64,000 nucleotides of DNA from Atriophallophorus winterbourni (GCA_013407085.1 JACCGJ010000609.1:1-64000), one strand, 5' to 3'; positions 35,392-47,879 are shown, numbered from the stretch's first letter. Made by a program: numbers and translations. Notes: generated by a model not told the origin, from the sequence alone.

Positions 35392-35822
35392 GTAAGTTTC
35401 GTCACGTCGTTCTTTTATTTCAACACTTAAAATGCGTTTTTATAAGTCATGGGAATCCCGCTCTTGTAAATCGTCGCGACGGAACCCTACCGATGTTTAG
35501 AAAATGTCATAAATGTCATCATCAAAGCTCAGTGAACCTGATCTTACTGTCTCCACCTGACTGCCAGAAACCGGTAGTGGTGTGTAAGGGATGGGGATGT
35601 TGAGCAACACATTCTTTAAGTCCATAAAATATCATTTATGAAAATACTGTTTATACAACTGCTCTGTTATGGGGCGTCATATACCCACACGAATTTTTCA
35701 TAGATATGATTCAATGCATTGTATACTCGGTCCCCATGTATGAGAACGTAACGCGAAAGTAGTTGCAATGCGAAACTCCGCTCAAAGTCATATCGTCATC
35801 CGATTGAATCGAAAATAAAAGC
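35392..35822. other. Start of clathrin intron 16, contig end, with R3 repeat
   Basis: Begins with the donor GTAAGT of exon 16. It contains repeat R3 (35524-35612). No terminal exon is visible before the gap. Confidence 0.6.
35524..35612 (+). repeat. Dispersed short repeat R3, copy left of the gap
   Basis: AGCTCAGTGAACCTGATCTT, then ACTGTCTCCACCTGA and GTGTAAGGGATGGGGATG. An inverted copy is at 37222-37300 on the other side of the gap, and a part at 45595-45640. Confidence 0.75.
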
Positions 35823-36822
35823 NNNNNNNNNNNNNNNNNNNNNNNNNNNNNNNNNNNNNNNNNNNNNNNNNNNNNNNNNNNNNNNNNNNNNNNNNNNNNN
35901 NNNNNNNNNNNNNNNNNNNNNNNNNNNNNNNNNNNNNNNNNNNNNNNNNNNNNNNNNNNNNNNNNNNNNNNNNNNNNNNNNNNNNNNNNNNNNNNNNNNN
36001 NNNNNNNNNNNNNNNNNNNNNNNNNNNNNNNNNNNNNNNNNNNNNNNNNNNNNNNNNNNNNNNNNNNNNNNNNNNNNNNNNNNNNNNNNNNNNNNNNNNN
36101 NNNNNNNNNNNNNNNNNNNNNNNNNNNNNNNNNNNNNNNNNNNNNNNNNNNNNNNNNNNNNNNNNNNNNNNNNNNNNNNNNNNNNNNNNNNNNNNNNNNN
36201 NNNNNNNNNNNNNNNNNNNNNNNNNNNNNNNNNNNNNNNNNNNNNNNNNNNNNNNNNNNNNNNNNNNNNNNNNNNNNNNNNNNNNNNNNNNNNNNNNNNN
36301 NNNNNNNNNNNNNNNNNNNNNNNNNNNNNNNNNNNNNNNNNNNNNNNNNNNNNNNNNNNNNNNNNNNNNNNNNNNNNNNNNNNNNNNNNNNNNNNNNNNN
36401 NNNNNNNNNNNNNNNNNNNNNNNNNNNNNNNNNNNNNNNNNNNNNNNNNNNNNNNNNNNNNNNNNNNNNNNNNNNNNNNNNNNNNNNNNNNNNNNNNNNN
36501 NNNNNNNNNNNNNNNNNNNNNNNNNNNNNNNNNNNNNNNNNNNNNNNNNNNNNNNNNNNNNNNNNNNNNNNNNNNNNNNNNNNNNNNNNNNNNNNNNNNN
36601 NNNNNNNNNNNNNNNNNNNNNNNNNNNNNNNNNNNNNNNNNNNNNNNNNNNNNNNNNNNNNNNNNNNNNNNNNNNNNNNNNNNNNNNNNNNNNNNNNNNN
36701 NNNNNNNNNNNNNNNNNNNNNNNNNNNNNNNNNNNNNNNNNNNNNNNNNNNNNNNNNNNNNNNNNNNNNNNNNNNNNNNNNNNNNNNNNNNNNNNNNNNN
36801 NNNNNNNNNNNNNNNNNNNNNN
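35823..36822. other. Scaffold gap of exactly 1000 N
   Basis: A round-number run of N marks a join of unknown true length between two contigs. The end of clathrin copy 1 should lie here or beyond. Confidence 0.99.
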
Positions 36823-37221
36823 GGACGCATTTCATTTCTTAAAGAATGCTTTGTTCAAAATTATCCTTAGAACATTTTCAAGTTCATCCTTTATTCGCAA
36901 TTTCGAATTCGAAGAACCTTGAAGCTTTCCTCTGCAGCACATCAGCCTAATTTGGGTCTGCATAGACCAGAATCCAGATTAATAAATTCCAGAGTATTTG
37001 AAATCCCTAAAAATATGATGACAGTCAAAAACCTTTTCATGAAGGCAGAATAATTCATATGTCGGTAATTGAGACTTAGATCCAAGCACCAAATAAACAA
37101 CCCATAGCTTGATATCTTAGTCTAATTTTGTGGTTTTTTTGATACCATGGAATGCCTAGATAAGTCTTTGTAAATAATAATAATAATAACAATAATAATA
37201 TGAATAATAATAAAAGTAAAG
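36823..37221. other. Unassigned AT-rich stretch with (TAA)n
   Basis: No gene seen. A TAATAA microsatellite at about 37177-37216 is the likely 3' tail of the inverted R3 copy next to it. Confidence 0.5.
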
Positions 37222-37300
37222 TGTTGCTTACATCCCCATCCCTTACACACCACACGTCAGGTGGAGACAGTAAGATCAGGTTCAGTGAGCCTTGAAACAG
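37222..37300 (-). repeat. Inverted R3 copy with (ATT)n tail
   Basis: Complementary to 35524-35612. Read on the minus strand it ends GTAAGCAACACTTTAC and runs into an ATTATT tail. Confidence 0.75.
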
Positions 37301-37321
37301 TGGAAAAGCGGTAAACAAAGT

Positions 37322-37529
37322 TAAACTTGTATGCCACTGTTATATCGGGGTTCTTTAAAAAGAACCACGATGTTCAAACACTGAATCGCAAAGTGATTCT
37401 TGTGATCAACACTTCACTTTGGTTATCCATACGCGCCTCGAGTGCTTGACCAAGGATCACTTCGTGGTTCAGTGTTTGAACATCGTGGTTCTTTGTAAGA
37501 ACCCTATATAACAGTGGCATACAAGTTTA
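37322..37529. mobile_element. 208-bp foldback (MITE-like) inverted repeat
   Basis: Two arms of nearly 100 bp pair almost perfectly: TAAACTTGTATGCCACTGTT at 37322, then GAACCACGATGTTCAAACAC, pairs with the complement ending at 37529. The inner arm parts (AGTGATTCTTG / AGTGATCCTTGG) are more diverged, and the loop is about 20 bases around 37420. No coding capacity. The shape is that of a foldback or MITE; the parent transposon is not identified. Confidence 0.85.
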
Positions 37530-37780
37530 TTTTTATGAATAATAATAATAATAAATAATAAATAAATAAATAATAAAAAATAATATATTCTTGTTAAACA
37601 ATGGCATGCAAATCATGATTAGGTTATTAATTTGAGTACAACACGATAAAAGTGAATTTTAAAAATGACCGCAACTAGCAGAATTTTAAAACGATTTCAG
37701 TTTAAAACGGGAGGTATATTTACTGTGGGTGAGGTAAATATTTTTCTCAAAATGTCAAATAAAAATGACTCCTCATCTAG
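37530..37780. other. AT-rich stretch with AAT/AAAT simple repeats
   Basis: An AATAATAAATAAATAA-type run at 37540-37590, and nothing coding. Confidence 0.5.
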
Positions 37781-38190
37781 ATTTTTTCAGAATAGACAAA
37801 AGTGGAGGATGAGATTTTCCTGAGAGCATAAATTGAAAGAAATTAATGAGAAAGAAGTAATAATGATAATATACTTGCCACAGTAAAAATAAAAAAATGA
37901 GAAAAATCTCTCATGAATTTAAAAATTAACCACTTTGAAATGTTGGTTGTTAGGAGAAAATAAAATTTCATAAAACCGCCGTGGTTAAATTGAAAAATAA
38001 TGGAGGGGAAGAGGAGAGATTGTGATATTAATAACATCGATGAAGTTAATAATAGAAGAGAGCTTTTTGCATTATGGATTTGCAGTTTGGTGATACCAGA
38101 AATGTTTTCGTTATCATGAAGTGTATCTGATAAAAGAGCAATATTTCGCAGGTGTTCCTTTTTCACTAATGCAGATATAGATTTCAAGAT
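37780..38190. repeat. Dispersed repeat shared with 46860-47310
   Basis: GACAGTAAAAATAAA-like and TGGAGGGGAAGAGGAGAGAT words occur in the same order and spacing at 46930-47100. Diverged, function unknown, probably an old retroelement fragment. Confidence 0.5.
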
Positions 38191-40290
38191 TTTTATCTTA
38201 CCGGTAAATTACTGAAGGGCGGTTTTTTAAAGGGTTGCTGAATCTGCAAATGTTTTAAATCCGGAAAACCATGGTTACTTACATTTTAAGGAAACAACGC
38301 GATGTCAAACTCATTGACACTTGCACTTTGAATTCAGCTCGCAAAATTCGTCTGAAAAACGTTCTACGTATTTGATGGTCAAATAACCTTTGAGCGTGCA
38401 CATTCTCATCAGAAAATGTTCAACGCAAATAAGATGTTGTGTTTTTAATCAGAGATTTGAACATTCAGTTAAAATCTGAAAGACAATATTTGTTTTTATT
38501 GCATTGTGGTTGCATTAACATGGATTAGAGATGTATTTATTCAATTCATGGTTTAAAGGCCAATATTTTGCGTCAGCATGTTTTGGTTTAAGTATTTCAG
38601 ATGCTGCACAAGAAGATTCTTCCAAGAAATTCGAAACTAAAATTTACAATATTTGCGTATAAAGCTGAGTCATGGGTGAGATCCGGTCGTAGTCAACAAA
38701 TTAATCCTTTGGTTAAGCAAATTCATCTTCGAGAAGCATTTATGAATTATTACTCCAAATCTGCCTATTAAGTTCAATAATCTGATCCATCAATAAATCA
38801 TATAAAAAGAAATATTTCCATATGATCGGTGCTGTTTTCTCGGAAGCAAATAATTGTTTCTGAAAACTTTCATCAGATGGTCGACATTGTGACGCACAAT
38901 TTCCAAAAAAAATTGGCCGGTTATAATAAACATCGCAGTGTGAGCATTTTATATAAAAATATGTGAATATTCAAAGTTTTTATTCGGTAGAAATCACTTT
39001 ATTTACCAGGGATTGGTCAAACCAGTAGGTAAGTGATTTTTAGAGCAAAGCACATTTTATTATTATCGATGCACTCAACCCCTCGCCACCAGAATATATA
39101 TTCCTGTTCTTCGATGGAAATTTAGAACCCTTGTAAATATAATTGATTATTAGTGGTGAACCAAGATATGAAAAACTTGATCAAGGTTTGAAAATGTTTG
39201 TAAAATATGAACATTAATAAAAGACGGGCGGAATTTGTAAATGCAGAAGTGTATTTGTCGTTCAAAATAGGAAATGGTAGGCAACATTTGTTGGTAAATG
39301 TTCTTAAATATTCACTACTAATGAGACTTCATTCAGATCGAGTATCCAAACGAGAGAATATAAAGAGTGCAAGACGATAACAAATGTAGGAACAAAATAA
39401 AGCGAAGAATCATAAATAAATGCATAAATAACTAAAAAATTTCTCAAATCTTCAAATCATGCAAAGCAAGATCAATAATTAACAATTTGATTGTATACAC
39501 AAGGCCAAAAATCTATAATGGTTATTAAAATTTCAAGGTCTCACGTACAGGGGGATTTTTCGTTCGTTAAAACCATAAAGGTAAAAGCTAATCGATCAGT
39601 TTCACAGAAATGTTGTAATTTCGTAGAAAAATGAATAAACTGCATCAAGATGAGCATTAAAATTGTAATAAATCAATCAGTGTGTATTGCGAAATATAAA
39701 CTGAAGTAAAAGGCTCGAAGGGCAATGGAGGCAAGATAAGTTTGCTGATTGAATCTAATCCATTACGTTAAGTGAGACGCTGATTTTGGACGTCACTGAT
39801 GAAATCTTGAATTCAGTAAAACCGTGAGTTCTTAGGTAGATTTACTAGTATAGGACGAAATGTTCTTCTAACCAACAAGGTGAAAAGTCTTCAGGATAAT
39901 ATTTCTGAAAAATAGTGTAGCACAGTTTTAAAAACATAAACAAGTTATGTTGATGTTCAGGAACCCTAGGCTACCTGACACTAATGCACAGTGGTGAATA
40001 GATAATCGTAAGATTAGTTTTTGAATTTGATAAATGTGTATACCATAATCATTGGAGTATGTAAATGAGGATAATTATTCTTTGGAGTTAAAGGGAACAC
40101 AATAATTTACCAAATGAGGTACAAAAAGTATACGAAAATATAATACAAGTACTCGGTTTTATTGTGAAATTCCTAGACCCTATGCAACCTGACTCTGATG
40201 CAGAGTTATAAGTAAAAATATTATTAATTTTTAGATGTTTAGAAATATTCGTTTCTTCAGATAAATTTGTTTACCATAGAAACCTGTGTA
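38191..40290. other. 2.1-kb unassigned AT-rich stretch
   Basis: No gene recognised. The word CCTAG-CCTA-G-AACCTGAC appears at about 39963 and 40171, as it does near 42796, 47550 and 47885, and resembles the start of the R1 core. Confidence 0.4.
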
Positions 40291-40559
40291 TAATCAACAA
40301 AATTTAGATTCTGGAAAATGTTTCAAAATATAAGATAAAAACGAAGGAAAAGGAAGAATTTTATAAAGTTGCATCTCACACCTCCGGCCAAATTCTTCCT
40401 ATGACCTTAACGTATAAACCCAGAATAGCAAATGACTTTATTTAGTGGCGAGTCACACACGCCACGTCGCATTGCCATCATTGGACACATGTGGCATTTT
40501 ATAGGGAAATAGTTTGCCAGACTAAGACCCAAAATGTCTTACGGTTCTGCCACCGTCCC

Positions 40560-41717
40560 CTACAAGTAGCTTATGCATGCAACCCCGCCCAAACGAGCCT
40601 CGTGTATTTCATCCTCAAACAGCGACATCTCGCGCCAATTAAACAAATCTAATGTGCAAATTATTATTAGTGTATCATGAGATCGAAACACAAATAACAC
40701 ATCAGGTACACAACGGAACACTTTACTCCAATCATGTGGATTGTCATGCCTACCATCTGTCGCCCTCCTTTCGGCTGACTCAGTGTCATGTGAACCAGGC
40801 TTACTATTCATTGGAGCTGAATAGGTGTCAGGTGTGCCAGGCTTGCTCTCACTCGTATCTGAATTAGTGTCGGAAAATTCAATCACAGAATCCGACTGAG
40901 CTAATTTATTGTCAGGCAACTCAGCTTCGTGAGCATAACCGACAACACAAACATCAAGATCCTTCAACTTCACATCAATAAAAACCCTTTCTTGACAATC
41001 AGTCACAAAATCCTACTAAGCGTATTCAGTGTCAGTTAACTCAGCTTCCCGAGAACAACCGACAGCACAAACGTCAAGACCCATCAAATTTACATCAATA
41101 GAAACCGTTTCTTGGCAATCAACGATGCTAACATGCCTTGCTATGGAATCCTTTTGGCAACATTTACACAACTGACCAAATCGACTCCAATCAATAAGAG
41201 CTCGACGTGTCACAAAGTCTGTGAGTTGCTGAAAAGTAATTTCTAATCCCTTGCAGTATACAGCGTTCATCAGATCAGTCCACTGTTGCTGGAACACAGC
41301 CGGTAATATATGCACAATATACTCCAAAGTGTCACTTGCATTCAAAACCGCCTGGCACTCCAATAGAATGAGGGCAACCTGACATTTATGCATCGACGAA
41401 GCAAGAATCGCAAAGCCTTCTGACTGGTCAATCAATCGTCGGGCCTCTTCCAATAACTCATCTAAAACTGAGTGGGCCACAGTACAAGCTAGGTCTGAAG
41501 CTCGTTTATGACAGGTACTATGAGTTAATTTCAAGATTGTAGCATTAGCAATCGCTAAATCTTGCTCCAATTCAAGTGCCCGTTTAGAAGGTGCACAGTT
41601 ACAGTCGAGACCATGTCTACCAACAGATGGAGATTCAAATTCGCCCGCACCATTGTGACTATCTTTTAGGGACCTAACCGAACCACGCACTAAACTTGCT
41701 AAATGTTCAGGCATCAT
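40560..41717 (-). pseudogene. BEL/Pao-like gag remnant
   Basis: A minus-strand frame starts MMPEHLASLVRGSV and includes a coiled-coil-like ALELEQDLAIANATIL, then LECQAVLNASDTLEYIVHIL and LPAVFQQQWTDLMNAV, ending with SRFGQL. The same order of motifs (TLDLIVYKLP, WARLVDVINQ, SRFGQI) occurs in gag of the array at 12866-14779. Two stops after TDTEYA (near 41016) separate it from a second part in the same frame (MTDCQERVFIDVK onward) that ends near 40560 with FEDEIHEARLGGV, the probable end of pol next to the 3' LTR. Zinc knuckles are not recognised. A 115-bp internal duplication spans the stops. Confidence 0.6.
40889..41123. repeat. Imperfect ~115-bp tandem duplication inside gag remnant
   Basis: 40889-41003 and 41007-41123 align (AACTCAGCTTC.CGAG, ACAACCGACA.CACAAAC, then CAATAAAAACC / CAATAGAAACC). 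On the minus strand both encode versions of DCQExVxIDVxLxxLDVC. Confidence 0.75.
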
Positions 41718-42014
41718 GGATGTACAATAATGACTTTAAAACAAAAAAATTAAATGAACGTCACCGAGTGTTCAACAAAGATCTTGTGAAATGGATCAAG
41801 CTTCAACGTTCTAATCCGCACAGATTCACCGATTTTGAAGACGTAGCTGAGCGTCGACCAAGTTCAATACTGCTTCGATTGCAATGAAATAAAACGAGTA
41901 TTTTCTCCGGTTGAGACAAATACTGCCAGTCAAGTCAAGTTGTAACGCAAATCTAATTGAAACGATCCAAGTTGATCACAGTAATTTCTCCAGTTGAGAA
42001 AATACGGTACAAAT

Positions 42015-42120
42015 CAAAAGTCGAATTGTTGCAATTCCAAGTTGAGTACTGCTTCAACGAACCAAATTGAGTACTTAAAAAAATTGTGATGCTTCAACGC
42101 ACCAAGTTGAGAACTGTAAC
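42015..42120. repeat. Short repeats at the primer-binding region of the second BEL/Pao element
   Basis: GCTTCAACGxACCAAxTTGAGxAC occurs twice and a variant (GCAATTCCAAGTTGAGTACT) once in about 100 bp next to the 5' LTR inner end. Confidence 0.55.
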
Positions 42121-42695
42121 GTCTGTGACGTGAGTAACGCGTATTCCACCAGTTTCTTAGTTCGACAAATTCAAAACCACAATTCGGATGTTTTACGGTA
42201 CTGTAATTAGCAACAATTACAACAACAATAATTATACAAACCTTAACTTTATAGGAACCTACAGCAAATAGTGGAGCCAAAATACTCCAGAATCAATTAT
42301 ATCAAATGCAAACAAGTTCAATGACGACCTGAGATATAAATAGAATGAAAGGAGCTACCAAAATTGCCGTCCAAAATGTCTATCAAAGACAAAACACCCA
42401 AAAGTGGTGTCAAAATACAAGCCAATTTCAAGTGCCCAAAATGGCAACCAAATTTAACAACAATGACCGACAATGGCCAAAACGAACAATTAAAACAAAT
42501 AATTAACCAAAGGCGTGTATAGAAAAGATTGACAATACCAAGTTTTTAATAACAAAAGAAATGTTTTCCATCAAATACAGCACAAATATAAAATACCGGA
42601 AAATATAATCAACAAAATTCAGATTCTGGAAATTGTTTCAAAATATAAGGTAAAGACGAAGGAAAAGGAAGAATTTTATAAAGTCGCATCTTACA
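42108..42695 (-). repeat. 5' LTR of the second BEL/Pao element
   Basis: Outer end fixed by the match to 40291-40380. The inner end is set by analogy with the GTTACAGTxCTCA end of the other family. Confidence 0.6.
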
Positions 42696-42779
42696 ACCTG
42701 GATTAAGATTGAGATTAAAGGGGGCTATAAACGCTCAAAGGGGTACAATAAGTGTAGGTAAATGTGCTACAAGTCCATG

Positions 42780-43920
42780 GATTTAATGCAACATGTATAG
42801 ACACAGGTAAACCTGACACATCATAAGACCATCACATCAGGATACTGTGAACAGTTCTGACCGTGTGCTAATGTAAAGAATTCTTATATGTGTTTGAATA
42901 ACCAGAAATACCATGACAAACTACATTGTCTATAGAAGAGTTTATTTTGAGAATTTCGCAAAGAGATCTAGCAGTAAGTGATTCTACGAGTGCTTTAAAT
43001 ATACGTGTAGATGTGCACATGCGAAAATGTAGTGGGAGATAAATCCAAAGCTGTGCATGTCTAATTAAAACATTTTGCTTCAACGTTTAGTGCGAATAAT
43101 GGGAATGTGCAAAAGCCTCTTTAGGTTACGTCGTACATAACGAAGTCGAATTCGACGCAGCCATTTCTGGTCTATGTCTAGTAGATTGCATCTTACTTTA
43201 TAAGATGAAAGATTAAAGTAACCTAACATGAATTCGCTAATTCTGCGTTGAAGGCTTCCTAAGGCTATGTAGTCACATCAAGCACTGTGAGAGTCGGCTA
43301 TGTTACAGTAGTCAATGAATGGTGATACTTTCATTTTATATAGACTTAGTCTACTTTCACGTGGAAGGAATTTTTAGTTGATCAAACCAAAATTCTGTCT
43401 AGCTTTCGCTATGCGAAATCTTACTTGTTCGCCGAAATAAAGAATGAAGATTATCTAAATGATAAATATTTAATAGTGTATTGTTATGCATTGTTGATCT
43501 CGAATCTCAGAATTATAACCCCTTATTTTGAGCCTCAATTTGAACGGGTTAAAAGATATTCTTTGAGTTGAGGTATAGCCTGTGGTATCTCTAAGGCGGA
43601 AAAAGATGATACAAGTTTTATATCATCCGCAAACATAAAACGCTTTTAGTTTTTAACAATTTTGGCACATTATTAATGTTTAAAAGTAAAAGGAGGGGAA
43701 ATAGTACGCTACCCTGAATGACTCCACTTAGAATAAATCAAGTTTTAGAGGATATGTCGTTTACGGAAACGGAGAATGTAGGATATGAACGGAACCAATT
43801 AAATCGCCGTCCGAAATTACAAAGTGATGATGATTTCAGGAGAAAAAATAGAATGAATATTCTTATCAAAAGCTTTAGTAATGTCTATTAAAACTGTCAG
43901 TACAGTTAATACTTGATATA
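42780..43920 (-). pseudogene. Decayed CR1/SR-like reverse transcriptase
   Basis: Minus strand, several frames. LIDITKAFDK near 43900 corresponds to the FIDFSKAFD box; then, with frameshifts, GVIQGSVL...LLLFNINNVPKLL around 43690-43730; then FADDIKLVSSFSALEIP near 43600-43640, the catalytic box. The remainder to about 42780 is noncoding or too decayed. The 3' part (42780-43085) recurs at 47880-48170. The element is long dead. Confidence 0.65.
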
Positions 43921-43952
43921 TGGAAACGGTTAAATAGTCCGAATATTCCAGC

Positions 43953-44223
<271 letters not shown>

Positions 44224-44444
44224 TTATCACTTATGTATTTATCACTGTTAGTCTAAATTCTGAAGCCTTGGTTGATCAGCAAGTTTTGTTTCAATGAACC
44301 TTCTATTCCTCGTATTCTTCTACCCTCAAATTGATATGGCGATGTGTCCGGAGGCACGAGATGTCAACACCTGGAGGAGAGATAGGTATAGAATTAAGGT
44401 ATATACAGTATAATAGAATATTAGGAAGATTAACGTAAATACAA

Positions 44445-44445
44445 G

Positions 44446-44509
<64 letters not shown>

Positions 44510-44514
44510 TTATC

Positions 44515-44545
<31 letters not shown>

Positions 44546-44575
44546 CTACCTACCTACCTATCTATCTATCTATCC

Positions 44576-44621
<46 letters not shown>

Positions 44622-44640
44622 ATATCTATCTATCTATCTA
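44445..44640. repeat. (TATC)n microsatellite, inverse of the GATA array
   Basis: About 195 bp of CTAT/TATC units with TTTATC and CTACCTACC interruptions. It is the reverse complement of the array 220 bp upstream, so the two can pair. Confidence 0.97.
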
Positions 44641-44689
44641 GAAGAGAAATCCGCTTAGCAATGAGTTACCTGTGGGTTGAATACCTTTA

Positions 44690-46200
44690 ATGTTTTGTTG
44701 TACACTCAAACTTGTACGATCCTTCAATGTTATATCGGAGTTCAGTGACTTCCTCGCTAATTCTGAAGCGCTTGTATTGCCCATATCTATCGGAAGATAG
44801 ATGAATAGATAGATGTATAATCGGGTTATATCGGGTTATTTTAATCCCATTCAATACAATTCATTACAGACAACTACAAACTATGCAGATGCAATTTAGT
44901 TGAAACGAAACAGTGATACGTCTGTTATCCGTATATCTTTAATATTCATTTTATGTTTGTATTTTACGGTCTGCTTAGAGCAAGTTTCATTCCAAAAAAC
45001 AAATTCAAGTTTTCTCGACCATTTTGTCCACTACAGAACATTTCCATGTTGACCTCAACGTATCAAGTTGACGGTCAGTTTAGATCAGGTTACATTCAGA
45101 ATAACAACTTTTTGTCGGCCAGTGTGTTTGCTTCGGAACCCTCCCATGTCGACCTCAAGGGTTGGCAACACGTTTAGCCTTACTGTCCACCGGATTTTCA
45201 AACCGAGCCGGAACATTTCCATGTTGACCTCAATGGTTTGCAACAAGCTTAGCCTCTCCGCTGGTAGTATACCGTAGTCTGTACTTTTATTTAAGGTCAT
45301 ATCTAAATCAAACGTAGGAGCAACAACAAATCAACGCATATGAATCTTGTAGGAAAAGTAAACTATTTTCATGAAAGTGGATAACGTTGTACGACCACTG
45401 AGACGCATATAGCGTATTAACGGAATGTGTTATATTATAACTGTAGATAAATCATTTTGTATACTAGTGTATTTGGAAAGAATTCAACGATAATCTTGCA
45501 GGAAAAATGGAAGAATCTTATCGTGAAATTAAATCCGGATAAATGTTGATTGTACTGGATACACTGTAAAGCTTGTTTCCGTCTGTTTGCTGTCAGCAGG
45601 TGGAGACGGTAAGATGAGATTCAGCGAGCCTTATTTCAGTTGATAAGTGGTACGCTAAACCATCGTTTGGCTTGTATAGCTGTCTATTAAACAAAGAAGT
45701 GGTTCCTATGTACACAAATTGCTACACCGTTGATGATTTGTTGTACACTCAAACTTGTACGATCCTTCAAGGTCATATCGGAATTGAGTGACTTCCTCGC
45801 TAATTCTGAAGCGCTTGTATTGCCCACGTTTGTGAACAAGGAGCTTACGTCAAAGCTGACCATCATCTCATCCTCCTCGATTGTTAGGGTACTTAATCGA
45901 CCAACAAAATCTTAAAGGTAAAACTCGGATGTTTATATTGGGCAAACGTCTAGCATTGCTCTGTTTCTCACAAAGCATGGTAACCGAATTTCAACTATGT
46001 ACCCACCTTTAAAGCTTATTTATCCTGTCACATAACAAAATCCTATTGAATAACAGTTATAAAAAGACTGTTTGATAAAAGGAAACATATATTTAGAGAT
46101 TTCTTCAACAAAATTTGTTAGTTTTCTCAGTTTTTTACTTTCAAATTGATATTCCGATGAAGCCAGTGACCCAAAATGTGAATACCTGTTAAACAGATCG
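44690..46200. repeat. Diverged direct repeats with local duplications
   Basis: A 100-bp block, TTGTACACTCAAACTTGTAC to GAAGCGCTTGTATTGCCCA, occurs at 44697-44790 and 45738-45828. CCATGTTGACCTCAA-type units occur at 45044, 45145 and 45218. A part R3 copy lies at 45595-45640. No gene is recognised. Confidence 0.65.
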
Positions 46201-46398
46201 GGTTATCTTTCGTGAGTGTTACGAAATAACACTAAAGAAAATACTTGCGTTATCACTGAGTGGTTTCACTGTTGCATGGATAGTTGCGATTGATAATTTA
46301 CACCTTTATCGGTTCTCCTCTCGATTGGTTCGTTGGGGATTGCAATGGCGTATGGCTGAAAAAATAAGATAAAAAGTTTAATTAAGTGGCCACCAGTT

Positions 46399-46548
46399 TC
46401 AGAGTTCCCAAGAATCCTTTCCGTTGACATTTGCGCCAGAAACCCAAACGAACTCGTCCAGCATACTATTCAACTCATCCAGACTTTCGAACAAACGGCC
46501 ACCAATGGTTGCCTGAAAAAGCTGAGTGATATCATTAAAGCTCATTAT
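46399..46548 (-). other. Possible orphan terminal exon
   Basis: On the minus strand an acceptor-like CAGCTTTTTCAG is followed by an open stretch starting ATIGGRLFESLDELNSMLDE, then FVWVSGANVNGKDSWEL and TGA, with coding-like composition unlike the AT-rich surroundings. I do not recognise the protein. It could be the last exon of a gene on the minus strand, or a captured or retroelement fragment. Confidence 0.3.
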
Positions 46549-46639
46549 GAATAAAGTGGCGCAGAATTGGGTGCAGAGCGTATTATTGGAAATGGAATTT
46601 TGAAAATGACCAATCATGTAGCTTTTGATAACAAGCACT

Positions 46640-47735
46640 CAATAAAAATTCGTTGAAAGGTTTTAATAACAAGCAACCAATAATAATTCTATTAAAGTTT
46701 GCATGAAAAATGGTATTTTACCTACAGCCTACTGACAATTTACAAGTAGTTAGATAGAATTTTTATTTTAATGCTACTTCCTAGGTCATCCTAGCAAAAA
46801 AGGGTAGTGGAGATAACGTTTACCCATCAAATTAAGCAAATGGAGAGGATGCGATAGATTCTGGAGCGAGGATTGCAAAAGAAAATAGAAGAAGAAAAAA
46901 ATTATAAAAGAAATGGTGCGCATGAATATTTAATTGTGACAGTAAAAATAAATCTATGAAATAAAGAAAGTTCTTTTATAAATATATAAATTGACTTCTG
47001 CGGAATGTTGATGGATGTGATTGAAGAAAAGTATATAAAAAACCGAAGTTAAATTGGTAAAATGACATTAGAAAATGGAGGGGATGAGGAGAGATTGTGG
47101 TTTAAATTGCATGAGGTTTGGGCCGGTTGTACGATCCAAGAAATTCGAAGAATTGTCGAATAAAGGAAACCAAAACTGTTTGCCAGTAGGTCTTTCGGTT
47201 CATATAGAAGAATCAGTCTATGCGACAGAAGCAAGGGCCAGTATCGGAGTTGGCATGGGAGTCGGAGACACTGAAACACAATTAAAGATATTCCCTTTAC
47301 CATCATGGTGAGAGGTTATCAAAGAGAAATATTAAATTGATTATGAACGATAAAAAAGATAAAAAAACAGTATTTTTGCATTTTTAGCGTTCTTTTCTTC
47401 TTTCCTTTTTTTAAATAAATACATTATGATAAACCATATTTTCATACATAAATGGGTTAAATATAAGCAGATAACGTTTAAGGATATGGTAAAAATGATT
47501 ATAATACGCACGGTTACGATGAAGATGTGTAGCAACGTGACGCGACATGCCTAGACCCTAGGTAACCTGACACTACAGCATCGTTATAAATAGATGATCA
47601 TAAAAATTTATGTTTCAGATGTTTCGATTTTTTATTTAGAGACATTTGTTGATGATAAAAACCTGAATTGAAACAATAAGGATAACTATGTTTAAACCAA
47701 AAGGTGGGTGGAATAAGCCTAGTGAAGTGAAGTGA
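46640..47735. other. Unassigned stretch, partly the 37.8-kb repeat
   Basis: 46860-47110 resembles 37780-38050. Nothing else is recognised. Confidence 0.4.
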
Positions 47736-47832
47736 AGTGAAAGCACAAGCCTGATCCAGGCAAAGTGCCGCACAGTCATAGACTGCACGTGGGCTGAGAT
47801 ACTGTCAGGTTGCCCAGGCCTAGACAGATACA
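47715..47832 (-). repeat. R1 copy with (AGTGA)n tail
   Basis: Minus-strand R1 core from GGCCTGGGCAACCTGACAGT to GCTTGTGCTTTC, ending in four CACTT units (AGTGA on the plus strand). Confidence 0.8.
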
Positions 47833-47879
47833 ATAGAGATACAATAAGTATAGATACATATACTACGATTCCCAGGTTT

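Larger units (their letters stand above)
40291..42695 (-). mobile_element. Second BEL/Pao-like element, deleted, 3' LTR truncated
   Basis: On the minus strand a 5' LTR (42695-42108, about 588 bp, TGTAAGATGCGAC to GTTACAGTTCTCA) is followed by gag-like sequence and, after a 3' noncoding part, by the first 90 bp of the 3' LTR (40380-40291, TGTGAGATGCAAC). The LTR ends resemble those of the 12-17 kb array (TGTAAGATG; GTTACAGTACTCA), so this is a related family. Polymerase is almost wholly missing. Confidence 0.7.

Noticed and set aside
35711..36835. Long open frames of 344-374 residues on the minus strand
   Set aside because: They consist almost entirely of the 1000 N.
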